From: Apibacter sp. B3706
Lineage (GTDB): Bacteria; Bacteroidota; Bacteroidia; Flavobacteriales; Weeksellaceae
Direction: 5' to 3'
DNA: 64,000 nucleotides
Assembly (NCBI RefSeq): GCF_011082725.1
Contig: NZ_CP049715.1
Span: 620,001-684,000, forward strand
Shown: positions 8,098-16,253 of the stretch, in pieces
Position numbering within the stretch: the stretch's first letter is position 1
How the letters are laid out: every line of letters starts with the position of its first letter
Notes under the pieces: model-generated
Databases searched by the model: none
The model's input: only the letters and a program-made list of their open reading frames with translations
Told to the model about the DNA's origin: nothing
Position numbers and translations under genes: made by a program

Positions 8098-8140
8098 AAA
8101 TCATAACTCTCTAAGAAAATAAAATATCTTAATATGATTT
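8098..8140 (+). promoter_or_regulatory. two-part stem in the pnuC leader
   Basis: AAATCATA (8098-8105) pairs with TATGATTT (8133-8140), and inside it TAAGA (8112-8116) pairs with TCTTA (8127-8131). The stem lies 35 bases before the start codon in an otherwise long untranslated leader. It does not match the TPP or NAD+ riboswitch signatures I know. Confidence 0.35.
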
Positions 8141-8175
8141 ATGATTAAGTACTAAAAAATAATAAAGGTATAACT

Positions 8176-8793
8176 ATGGTTTCAATACATGAATGGTGGA
8201 CAATTTTAAAACAACAATTTTATCAAATTTCTTTTTTAGAAGCCATAGGAGTAGCTTTTGGTATTGCGGAAGCTTTATTCGCCAAATATAATAAGGTTTG
8301 GTTGTATCCTTGCGGATTACTTAATATACTTATAACCATGTATATTTATTGGGATTTTCGTTTATATGCGGAAATTTTATTGCAAGGATATTATTTTGTA
8401 ATGAGTATATATGGATGGTTTTTATGGACAAGTAAAACTAAGAATAGTAGTACGGTAAGTTTATGTACTGTCAACGATAGATTAATTGCATGTTGCATTG
8501 TGATATTTTCATGGATTCTTTTATATTTTTTCTTAACGAATTACACTAATTCAGATGTTCCTGTATGGGACTCATTGGTGAGCGCATTTGCATGGGCCGG
8601 TATGTGGCTATTAGCAAAAAGAAAACTGGACAATTGGATTTTTTTAAATATTAGTAATTTTATAGCCGTTCCATTATTACTTCATAAAGGACTTTTATTA
8701 TATTCTCTTTTAACTATATTTTTATTTATCATCGCAATTTTTGGATATTTTGATTGGAAAAAAATTATTAATTTACAAAAGTTAAAAGATTAG
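8176..8793 (+). CDS. pnuC: PnuC-family nicotinamide riboside/vitamin precursor transporter
   Basis: 205 residues, about seven membrane helices. Family landmarks are EALFAKYNKVWLYPCGLLNI, YIYWDFRLYAEILLQGYYFV with the following MSIYGWFLW, and a C-terminal repeat with WAGMWLLAKRKLDNWIF. PnuC proteins carry out facilitated uptake of nicotinamide riboside, trapped by cytoplasmic phosphorylation; in Bacteroidota some paralogues carry thiamine instead, and no neighbour settles the substrate. A small membrane-protein gene follows 11 bases downstream and ends at a strong terminator, so the two form one unit. Confidence 0.88.
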   Translation: MVSIHEWWTILKQQFYQISFLEAIGVAFGIAEALFAKYNKVWLYPCGLLNILITMYIYWDFRLYAEILLQGYYFVMSIYGWFLWTSKTKNSSTVSLCTVNDRLIACCIVIFSWILLYFFLTNYTNSDVPVWDSLVSAFAWAGMWLLAKRKLDNWIFLNISNFIAVPLLLHKGLLLYSLLTIFLFIIAIFGYFDWKKIINLQKLKD

Positions 8794-8804
8794 AACATAA
8801 AATA

Positions 8805-9044
8805 ATGTGGACATTACTTATAGGGATTTCATCCGGTTTTTTAGCAGGGACTTTAATTAAAGGTCGAGGTTTTGGATGTTTTGGAAATTTAATGATTGGT
8901 ATTTTAGGTAGTTTTTTAGGAAATTGGCTATTTAAACATTTTCAAATACCGGTTAATGAAAATGATAAAACTCTTATGTTGGCTATGTCCACTCTTGGCG
9001 CTATTTTCCTTTTAGCATTGGTGTCAATCTTCACTAAAAGATAA
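8805..9044 (+). CDS. GlsB/YeaQ/YmgE-family small membrane protein
   Basis: 79 residues with three hydrophobic helices and the glycine-rich pattern GISSGFLAGTLIKGRGFGCFGNLMIGILGSFLG (quoted in pieces: GISSGFLAGTLIKGRG, GCFGNLMIGILGSFLG) typical of the transglycosylase-associated family. The function is unclear; relatives are often stress-induced. It lies in the pnuC unit, and its stop codon is part of the terminator stem. Confidence 0.8.
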   Translation: MWTLLIGISSGFLAGTLIKGRGFGCFGNLMIGILGSFLGNWLFKHFQIPVNENDKTLMLAMSTLGAIFLLALVSIFTKR

Positions 9045-9072
9045 AAAGCCATCTAAATTAGACGGCTTTTTA
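9043..9072. terminator. intrinsic bidirectional terminator
   Basis: AAAAAGCC-a-TCT pairs with AGA-c-GGCTTTTT around the loop AAATT, with a T-tract on plus and, by symmetry, on minus. It serves the convergent pnuC unit and sod gene. Confidence 0.85.
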
Positions 9073-9090
9073 TTAAATCTTTATACTGAT

Positions 9091-9693
9091 TTATTTACTT
9101 GATTCAAATAATTCAGAAACTTTATCCCAATTTATCACGTTAAAGAAAGCACTAATGTAGTCTGCTCTTCTGTTTTGATAGTTAAGATAGTAAGCATGCT
9201 CCCAAACATCTAACCCTAGAATAGGAGTTCCAGATGCACCTACTCCCGGCATTAAAGGATTGTCTTGATTTGCCGTTGAGCCAATGCTTAATTTTCCATT
9301 ATTGGATAACAACCAAGCCCATCCGGATCCGAATCTGCCGGCTGCTGCTTTTGAAAATTCCTCTTTGAAAGCATCAAAAGATCCAAAAGATTCGTTGATT
9401 GCTGCAGCTAAATTTCCTTCCGGTTTACCTTTACCATTAGGGGTTAACCATTCCCAAAATAAACAATGGTTCAAATAACCACCGCCATTATTTCTTATAG
9501 GGGTTTTATCAAAACCTTTAATTATAATTTGTTCTATAGGTAAATTTTCAAGTTCTGTACCGGCGATTGCATTATTTAAATTTGTAGTATAAGTACCATG
9601 ATGTTTTGTATAATGGATTTCCATGGTTTTTGCATCGATATAAGGCTCTAGCGCATTGTATGCATACGGTAATTTTGGTAATTCAAATGCCAT
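9091..9693 (-). CDS. superoxide dismutase, Fe/Mn family, Mn-type signature
   Basis: 200 residues. Metal ligands are in HYTKHH (His27), the NNGGGYLNH segment, and [18 protein letters not shown] (Asp and His). The Gly-Gly in NNGGG and the Gln in TANQDNPLM are positions that distinguish Mn-type or cambialistic enzymes from Fe-type enzymes (which have NNAAQ). Where MnSODs usually have GGH, this one has GGY. It dismutates superoxide in the cytoplasm. Single gene with its own -7 element at 9740-9747 and a shared terminator at its 3' end. Confidence 0.95.
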   Translation of the reverse strand: MAFELPKLPYAYNALEPYIDAKTMEIHYTKHHGTYTTNLNNAIAGTELENLPIEQIIIKGFDKTPIRNNGGGYLNHCLFWEWLTPNGKGKPEGNLAAAINESFGSFDAFKEEFSKAAAGRFGSGWAWLLSNNGKLSIGSTANQDNPLMPGVGASGTPILGLDVWEHAYYLNYQNRRADYISAFFNVINWDKVSELFESSK

Positions 9694-9739
9694 ATTCTTT
9701 TTTTTAATTAAAAATTAAACTTAACTTAAATTTATTAAA

Positions 9740-9747
9740 CAAATCTA
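9740..9747 (-). promoter_or_regulatory. -7 element of sod
   Basis: Minus-strand TAGATTTG, 46 bases before the ATG. Confidence 0.5.
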
Positions 9748-9861
9748 GTGAATTTAAGAGTAAGTATGCGGTAAAGGCATTAAATTATTTAATAAAGATA
9801 TTTGAAATTAATATGTAAACAAATATTTACTGTTTTTTTAAAATAAAAAATATTCAGATTA

Positions 9862-12459
9862 TTAGAAAAGATTTATCTGTTCACCATCTGTCCCGGAGTT
9901 TCCATCTTGAGAATCTTTAGGTTCAGTTGGGGCTTCATCAGTTTCAGCATCGGCATTTGCTTCATTTTCCTGTTCGGAAGGTTCTTCTGTAATGGTTATC
10001 TTTTTTATTTTTTCTTTAGAAATTTGATTTCCTTGTGCCTTAATTCCTTTAATAGCTATAAAGTCTTCTAAATTAATAGTTTCCGGACTTTTATCTTTTC
10101 CAAAATTGATTTCAGCAATTAATTTCCATCCGGTTCCAACCCATTCTATAAAAGATCTTGGATTTTCTGAGATAAAAAATACTTGCGGATTCAAGGTATC
10201 ATCTAATAAGAAGCGTTTAATATAATAAATGGATTTATCTCCGTCGTAATATATACAACATACCGGTTTTTCCGGATTCCATTTTTCAAGTACTAAAAAT
10301 TCATCATCAAAATGATTTAACAGATCAAAAGTATGAAGTTTAGCAATTCCGGTAGAAGAGAGGGTAACTATTTTATCGGCTCCTTTAAAAGCGCCTAAAT
10401 ATTTGCCGCGGCCTTCAACGTTTAAGCGTTGTACCGATTCATCAAACCATATTTTTCTAGGGGCTAAAGTAGAAATACCTGACTCTTTTAATTCAATTTT
10501 CTTTATATAATTTTTTGATACTAAATTTCCTTTAGAGCTTCTTCCTTTAATGGCTAATTCCGAAAAATCTATGTCAAACTTTAATTTTTTCAACCTTTGG
10601 CTGGGTTTAAGGAAAATGGTAACTGATTCCGCTTCACCATTAGGATTCGCAGTAAAATATTGGATTTCTGAACCTTTAGCGGTAGAGGCTAAATTGTATT
10701 CTTTATCTCTGGTTATGGAGGTAACAGGAAATCTTTTCATATACCAAGGACCTAGTTTACCTTCACGATAGATCATATTGTAAATAGTACGGGTATCATT
10801 TTTCTTCCAAATTCCTACATGGATGATGTTTTTTCCTACAAAAGTTTTAGCATCTGCTTTAGTAACCAGCATTATCCCGTCTTTTCTAAACACAATTATA
10901 TCATCTATATCCGAACAGTCAAAAAGGTATTCATCCTTTTTGAGGGAATATCCAATAAATCCTTCTTCACGATTGACATAGAATTTGATATTTGCAACTG
11001 CAACTTTTGCTGCGTCGATTGTATCAAAAGTTCGAATTTCGGTTTTTCTTTCTTTATTTTTCCCGTATTTTTTCTTTATATTGGTAAAGTATTCAATTGC
11101 ATATTGGATTAAATGATCTAAATGGTGTTTTACTTCTTTTATTTTTCCATCTAATGCTGCAATATTTTCCTCTGCTTTATCCAGGTCAAATCGGGTGATT
11201 CTTTTTATGCGTATTTCAGTTAACTTATTAATATCGTCTTCGGAAACTTCTCTAATCAAATGTTTAGTAAAAGGTTTTAATCCGGCATCGATTGTAGAGA
11301 TCACATCTTCCCATTTATCAAGTTCTTCGATTTGATGGTAGATCCTGTTTTCGATAAATATTTTTTCTAACGAAGCAAAATGCCATTGTTCCTGCAATTC
11401 TCCGAGTTCAATTTCTAATTCTTGTTTAAGAAGATTTACAGTATGGTTGGTATTTCTTCTTAAAATTTCAGAAACACTTAAAAATTCCGGTTTGTCTACA
11501 TTGATGACACATGCATTCGGAGAAATTGAAATTTCACAATCTGTGAATGCATATAAAGCATCAATCATCTTGTCCGGAGAGACATCGTTAGGTAAGTGTA
11601 TTAAAATTTCAACTTCAGAAGCGGTATTATCTTCAACTTTTTTTATTTTAATTTTTCCCTTCTCATTGGCTTTAAGGATACTGTCTATAAGAGATCCTGT
11701 ATTAGTTCCATATGGAATTTCATTTATTAGAAGAAGTCCTTTTTCAGGATTTGAAATTCTGGCTCGAGCCCTTATTTTTCCTCCGCGTTCTCCGTCATTA
11801 TAATTCGCAACGTCAATTAAACCTCCTGTTTGGAAATCAGGATATAAGGTAAATGGTTTTCCTTTTAAAATCGCAATAGAAGCATCGATTAATTCTAAAA
11901 AATTATGTGGTAAAATCTTAGTTGATAATCCCACGGCAATACCTTCCACTCCTTGAGATAAAAGTAAGGGAAATTTTATAGGAAGGTTTTCAGGCTCTTT
12001 ATTCCGTCCATCATAAGATGGTTTCCAAACCGTAGTTTTAGAATTAAAGACAACTTCCAAAGCAAAAGGAGTTAATCTGGATTCAATATAACGGGCAGCA
12101 GCTGCTCCGTCTCCTGTATATATATTACCCCAGTTTCCTTGGGTATCAATTAATAGTTCTTTTTGTCCTATTTGAACGATAGCATCAGTAATAGCAGCGT
12201 CTCCATGGGGGTGGTATTTCATGGTATTACCTACCACATTGGCAACTTTATTATACCGGCCATCTTCCAATTCCCTCATTGAGTGAAGGATTCTTTTTTG
12301 AACGGGTTTTAAACCGTCGAAGATGGATGGAATAGCCCTTTCAAGAATGACATAAGAAGCATAATCTAAAAACCAATTCTGGTACATACCAGATATTTTT
12401 TGAATAGTTTCAGTGTTTTGATTATTTTTATTTACGTTTTCTTGATTGTCTTCGTTCAT
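9862..12459 (-). CDS. parC: DNA topoisomerase IV subunit A
   Basis: 865 residues. The breakage-reunion domain has KPVQKRILHSM, HPHGDAAITDAI (the quinolone region, with Ala88 and Asp92 at the E. coli ParC Ser80 and Glu84 positions) and the catalytic tyrosine in AARYIESRLT (Tyr124). A C-terminal beta-propeller-like half follows, then an acidic Glu/Asp/Gln-rich tail of about 40 residues ending in QINLF. The subunit cuts and rejoins DNA for decatenation with ParE. It is last in the parE-membrane protein-parC operon. The terminal pentapeptide resembles a sliding-clamp binding motif. Confidence 0.94.
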   Translation of the reverse strand: MNEDNQENVNKNNQNTETIQKISGMYQNWFLDYASYVILERAIPSIFDGLKPVQKRILHSMRELEDGRYNKVANVVGNTMKYHPHGDAAITDAIVQIGQKELLIDTQGNWGNIYTGDGAAAARYIESRLTPFALEVVFNSKTTVWKPSYDGRNKEPENLPIKFPLLLSQGVEGIAVGLSTKILPHNFLELIDASIAILKGKPFTLYPDFQTGGLIDVANYNDGERGGKIRARARISNPEKGLLLINEIPYGTNTGSLIDSILKANEKGKIKIKKVEDNTASEVEILIHLPNDVSPDKMIDALYAFTDCEISISPNACVINVDKPEFLSVSEILRRNTNHTVNLLKQELEIELGELQEQWHFASLEKIFIENRIYHQIEELDKWEDVISTIDAGLKPFTKHLIREVSEDDINKLTEIRIKRITRFDLDKAEENIAALDGKIKEVKHHLDHLIQYAIEYFTNIKKKYGKNKERKTEIRTFDTIDAAKVAVANIKFYVNREEGFIGYSLKKDEYLFDCSDIDDIIVFRKDGIMLVTKADAKTFVGKNIIHVGIWKKNDTRTIYNMIYREGKLGPWYMKRFPVTSITRDKEYNLASTAKGSEIQYFTANPNGEAESVTIFLKPSQRLKKLKFDIDFSELAIKGRSSKGNLVSKNYIKKIELKESGISTLAPRKIWFDESVQRLNVEGRGKYLGAFKGADKIVTLSSTGIAKLHTFDLLNHFDDEFLVLEKWNPEKPVCCIYYDGDKSIYYIKRFLLDDTLNPQVFFISENPRSFIEWVGTGWKLIAEINFGKDKSPETINLEDFIAIKGIKAQGNQISKEKIKKITITEEPSEQENEANADAETDEAPTEPKDSQDGNSGTDGEQINLF

Positions 12460-12498
12460 TATTAGTTTAAAAGTGTTTTTTTATGCTTGTGTAAAATT

Positions 12499-12984
12499 TT
12501 ATTGATATATTTCCTTTTTATTTTCGCTAATTACTTTATTGAGAGAAATTCGTATATCTCTAATTTGTCGGGAATCAAGATAAGATATATCAAAATTCAC
12601 TTTAGATTGTCCCGAACTTACTCGTTTGCTTGATATGTAAATTTCTAAAACTTTTTTGAATAAAGGTTTATTTTTAATTACAAATTTAATAAGTTTTCTT
12701 TTAGGAAAGTCAGATAATGATTCTTTAACCATAAAAGCAATCGGTAGAGATTTTTCATTTTGAAATATCAAAGTTTCTCCGTCACTGTCATACCTAAAGA
12801 AAGGACAACCTAAATAGGCTAAATAAATAAGAACTAAGAGACTTATTAATAAAACAAGTTCATCCCCTCTGCCAAAAGCAGGTACATTTAAGTAGATAAA
12901 TACAAAGCTGGTAAAAAAAATGATCAATATTACAATGTTAATAATTGCAATTTTACTTTTAGTTTTTGGATTTTGAAATTTCAT
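12499..12984 (-). CDS. membrane protein between parE and parC, function unknown
   Basis: 161 residues: two N-terminal membrane helices (IAIINIVILIIFFTSFVFIY; LVLLISLLVLIYLAYLGC) and a cytoplasmic C-terminal half with alternating strands (DGETLIFQN, IAFMVKES, RKLIKFVIKN, EIYISSKRV) and a final amphipathic helix. The layout resembles bacterial PH-like (DUF304-type) membrane proteins, but I do not recognise the family with certainty. Gaps of 49 bases to parE and 39 bases to parC place it in the topoisomerase IV operon. Confidence 0.7.
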   Translation of the reverse strand: MKFQNPKTKSKIAIINIVILIIFFTSFVFIYLNVPAFGRGDELVLLISLLVLIYLAYLGCPFFRYDSDGETLIFQNEKSLPIAFMVKESLSDFPKRKLIKFVIKNKPLFKKVLEIYISSKRVSSGQSKVNFDISYLDSRQIRDIRISLNKVISENKKEIYQ

Positions 12985-13033
12985 AAAATAGTAGCTTTTA
13001 AGTCATTATTCATATTTAATTTTTTTTATATCA

Positions 13034-14872
13034 CTAAAAGGTATCTATTACTAAATTATTAATTATAAATTCTTGCCTGGTTTGTGTATTTTTTCCCATG
13101 TAAAAGTCCAATAGTTCTTCAATAGAAGTATTTTTACTTAACATTACGGGTTCTAATTTTATATCTTTACCGATAAAATTTTTAAATTCGTCAGGTGATA
13201 TTTCTCCTAATCCTTTAAAACGAGTTATTTCGGGATTTTTTCCTAACTCTTGAATTGCTTTAATTCTCTCTTCATCTGTATAACAATACCGTGTTTCTTT
13301 TTTATTTCTAACCCTGAATAAAGGGGTTTGGAGAATATATAAATGTCCGTTCTTTATTAAATCAGGAAAAAATTGTAAGAAAAAAGTTATCATAAGCAAA
13401 CGGATGTGCATTCCGTCAACATCGGCATCAGTTGCGATAACTACATTATTATAACGTAAATCTTCTAAGCTTATTTCAATATTTAAAGCAGATTGAAGTA
13501 AATTAAATTCTTCATTCTCATAAACTATTTTTTTTGTCAATCCATAGCTGTTCAATGGTTTTCCACGAAGGCTGAATACCGCTTGGGTTTCCACGTCTCT
13601 ACTTTTAGTTATGGATCCGGAGGCTGAATCACCTTCCGTAATAAATATAGTAGATTCTAATTTTCTTTGAGACTTCTGATCATTATAATGTTGACGACAA
13701 TCTCTTAATTTTTTATTGTGTAAACTAACTTTTTTTGCTCTTTCTCTTGCCAGTTTTTGAATGCCGGAAAGCTCTTTCCTTTCTTTTTCAGATATTATAA
13801 TTTTTCTTTGCAGAGCATCTGCCACCTCCGGATTTTTATGTAAAAAATTATCTAAATGTTTTTTTAGAAAATCATTCATAAAAGTTCGAATCGTGGGTAA
13901 ATCGGGTCCCATTTCACTACTTCCCAATTTAGTTTTAGTTTGCGATTCAAAAACCGGTTCAATAATTTTAATTGAAACCGCTGCTATTATTGATTTTCTA
14001 ATATCAGATGCATCGTAGTTTTTATTATAAAATTCGCGTACGGTTTTTACGAAGGCTTCTTTAAAAGCATTGAGATGAGTTCCTCCTTGTGTGGTATGTT
14101 GACCGTTTACAAAGGAAAAATATGCTTCTGATTGAGAACGTTCGCTGTGAGTGAAAGCTACTTCAATATCTTCATCTTTTAAATGAATGATAGGATAAAT
14201 CGTTTCTCCCTCAATATTATCTTGAAGTAAATCTTGCAAACCATTTTCAGAATAGTATTCTTCTCCATTAAAGAAAATTTTCAGTCCGGGATTAAGATAG
14301 ACATAGTTTTTTAGCATTTTGTCTATATATTCTTTCCTGAACTTGAAATTTCCGAATATGGAAGAATCAGGTTCAAAAGAAATTTCGGTACCTTTTCTTT
14401 CTTTGGATTCTGTTTCAGGGCTTTCGTATGTCAGTACACCTTTTGAAAATTCAGCATATCGTGAAACTCCGTCGCGTATGGATTTAACCTTAAAATAGGA
14501 GGATAACGCATTTACGGCTTTTGTACCCACTCCATTCAATCCAACGGATTTTTTAAAGGCTCTGGAATCATATTTTCCTCCCGTATTCATTTTAGAAACG
14601 GCATCAACCATTTTTCCTAAAGGAATACCTCTTCCGTAATCTCGTATTTTTATGATGGTATTATCAAGGGAAAGATCAATTTTTTTTCCTGCTCCCATAA
14701 CATATTCATCGATAGAATTATCGATTATTTCTTTTAAGAGAATATAGATACCATCATCCGGGGAAGATCCGTCACCTAATTTTCCAATATACATTCCCGG
14801 ACGGATACGAATATGCTCTTGCCATTCAAGAGTTTTTATGTTATCCTCGGTATATTGAGTACTTTGATTCAT
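13034..14872 (-). CDS. parE: DNA topoisomerase IV subunit B
   Basis: 612 residues. GHKL ATPase motifs: [44 protein letters not shown]; the TOPRIM motif [11 protein letters not shown] with [12 protein letters not shown]; and [10 protein letters not shown] near the C-terminus. It supplies ATP-driven strand passage for decatenation with ParC. First gene of the operon, with a -7 element at 14894-14901. Confidence 0.94.
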   Translation of the reverse strand: MNQSTQYTEDNIKTLEWQEHIRIRPGMYIGKLGDGSSPDDGIYILLKEIIDNSIDEYVMGAGKKIDLSLDNTIIKIRDYGRGIPLGKMVDAVSKMNTGGKYDSRAFKKSVGLNGVGTKAVNALSSYFKVKSIRDGVSRYAEFSKGVLTYESPETESKERKGTEISFEPDSSIFGNFKFRKEYIDKMLKNYVYLNPGLKIFFNGEEYYSENGLQDLLQDNIEGETIYPIIHLKDEDIEVAFTHSERSQSEAYFSFVNGQHTTQGGTHLNAFKEAFVKTVREFYNKNYDASDIRKSIIAAVSIKIIEPVFESQTKTKLGSSEMGPDLPTIRTFMNDFLKKHLDNFLHKNPEVADALQRKIIISEKERKELSGIQKLARERAKKVSLHNKKLRDCRQHYNDQKSQRKLESTIFITEGDSASGSITKSRDVETQAVFSLRGKPLNSYGLTKKIVYENEEFNLLQSALNIEISLEDLRYNNVVIATDADVDGMHIRLLMITFFLQFFPDLIKNGHLYILQTPLFRVRNKKETRYCYTDEERIKAIQELGKNPEITRFKGLGEISPDEFKNFIGKDIKLEPVMLSKNTSIEELLDFYMGKNTQTRQEFIINNLVIDTF

Positions 14873-14893
14873 CTACTTCCAACTAAATATGTG

Positions 14894-14901
14894 CAAAAAT
14901 A
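14894..14901 (-). promoter_or_regulatory. -7 element of the parE operon
   Basis: Minus-strand TATTTTTG, 21 bases before the parE ATG. Confidence 0.5.
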
Positions 14902-14920
14902 CGATTTTTCATTTATAAAA

Positions 14921-14956
14921 AAAATCATACACAAATAGTATATTGTATATGATTTT
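14921..14956 (-). terminator. terminator of the sigma-factor operon
   Basis: A 14-bp stem (AAAATCATACACAA with TTGTATATGATTTT, one wobble) and an 8-base loop. On the minus strand it is followed by a run of T. It lies downstream of the minus-strand gene ending at 15003. Confidence 0.75.
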
Positions 14957-14963
14957 GTAATAG

Positions 14964-14982
14964 GGTAGACTTTTTGTCTACC
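14964..14982. terminator. second, compact hairpin beside the terminator
   Basis: GGTAGAC-TTTTT-GTCTACC, a perfect 7-bp stem just inside the terminator at 14921-14956. Together they form a tandem terminator. Confidence 0.55.
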
Positions 14983-15002
14983 TCTTGTGTTTTTAAAATA
15001 AA

Positions 15003-15695
15003 TTATTGATTGTCTTTTTCCAATTTTTTAATTTCGTTTAAATTTTTCTTTAATTTTTTTAGTAATATTCCATAAATTAATAAATAGTAGGCAATAATTA
15101 TTAAAAATAAAATTATGCAAATGATAATAAAAACAAATATATTTTCAGGATAAGAGAAATTAAGTCTTATTTGATCAATATTTAAAATATCTGTAGAATT
15201 GAATCCTCGTCCCAATCTTTTTCCATACATAAATTCATAAAAGCCGGTTAAAATAAGTATTAATACACCCAGCAAAATATTAATACAAATGAACCAATTA
15301 ACGCTTTTTCTAAATCTTAATATATTATTGATTAAATCTTTGGTTGAATATAGGAGATTGATTTTTTTATAGCATCTGTAAAAATAAAATATAAATCCAA
15401 TGGAAGTTATAAGATTAAAATAGATGAGCAATCTGCTAATGTGGTAATTACGAATGTAAACTTTTAGAGCTTCCCCTCCCAAATTGGGCATAATAAGGTT
15501 CATATCCGCTGCTGTAAACAGTAGAGAAGTCATTAAAATTATAAATTCAATAACACTTATAATTACAATGTATTTTACATTATTACGCGATTTTTTATTA
15601 AGCATCAATAGTAATTCTGCCTGAGAATATTGATTGGTCTCACTTTGCTTTTGCCAAGATTTTTTTAGACTGTCTATATCCAATTCATTCTTCAT
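15003..15695 (-). CDS. four-helix membrane protein paired with an ECF sigma factor, candidate anti-sigma
   Basis: 230 residues. A cytoplasmic N-terminus (DIDSLKKSWQKQSETNQYS) precedes four hydrophobic helices (IVIISVIEFIILMTSLLFTA; LLIYFNLITSIGFIFYFY; FICINILLGVLILILTGFYE; FVFIIICIILFLIIIAYYLL) and a Lys-rich tail. There is no zinc-binding anti-sigma His-x3-Cys-x2-Cys motif. Its start overlaps the sigma gene by 11 bases, implying coupled translation, as for anti-sigma partners. The role is inferred from this pairing only. Confidence 0.7.
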   Translation of the reverse strand: MKNELDIDSLKKSWQKQSETNQYSQAELLLMLNKKSRNNVKYIVIISVIEFIILMTSLLFTAADMNLIMPNLGGEALKVYIRNYHISRLLIYFNLITSIGFIFYFYRCYKKINLLYSTKDLINNILRFRKSVNWFICINILLGVLILILTGFYEFMYGKRLGRGFNSTDILNIDQIRLNFSYPENIFVFIIICIILFLIIIAYYLLIYGILLKKLKKNLNEIKKLEKDNQ

Positions 15696-16185
15696 TTTTG
15701 TTCATTATTTCTTTTAATTTGGTTTTCACGCGATTCATCTTTACCCGAGCATTAACTTCTGTAATACCCAAAGTCTCGGAAATTTCTCTGTAAGATAAAT
15801 CTTCTAAATATAGCAACACTAAAGCTCGTTCTATTTCAGAAAGTTTTTTGATAGCCTCATAAAGCTTGTTGATTTGTTCTTGCTTTTCACTAAAATCATC
15901 ATTTTCAGATATTTTATATAAAGTGTTATCAATTTCTTGGGTATTGATGGTTTTAGTTGATTTTCTAAAAAGAGTGATAGCCGTGTTTAGTGCAACTCTA
16001 TACATCCAAGTAGTGAATTTAGAATTTCCTTGGAAACTTTTATAGGATTTCCAAAGTTGTAATAGAATTTCTTGAAATAAATCTTGAGAATCTTCATCAT
16101 TGTTTGTATAAATTCGGCAAACTTTATGAATGATTCCCTGATTTTTTTCAATTAATTTCGAAAATTCTAATTCGATTTTTTTCAC
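15685..16185 (-). CDS. ECF-type RNA polymerase sigma factor
   Basis: 166 residues. Region 2 (VCRIYTNNDEDSQDLFQEIL; FTTWMYRVALNTAI) and region 4 (LSEIERALVLLYLEDLSYRE; ISETLGITEVNARVKMNRVK) are complete. The start codon appears to be GTG (16183-16185); no in-frame ATG lies upstream nearby. It directs RNA polymerase to an unknown regulon, perhaps including its own promoter. It overlaps the membrane partner gene and ends at a tandem terminator. Confidence 0.9.
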   Translation of the reverse strand: MKKIELEFSKLIEKNQGIIHKVCRIYTNNDEDSQDLFQEILLQLWKSYKSFQGNSKFTTWMYRVALNTAITLFRKSTKTINTQEIDNTLYKISENDDFSEKQEQINKLYEAIKKLSEIERALVLLYLEDLSYREISETLGITEVNARVKMNRVKTKLKEIMNKNEE

Positions 16186-16253
16186 AGGTTTAGTTATTAA
16201 ATTATAAGTAATTACATTAAAAATTTTGTTACTTAAATAGAATTTGGATTATT

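Noticed and set aside
8020-8175. TPP or NAD+ riboswitch upstream of pnuC
   Set aside because: The conserved TPP bases (such as CTGAGA and the ACC-x-GA part) and the NAD+ motifs are absent; only generic stems are visible.
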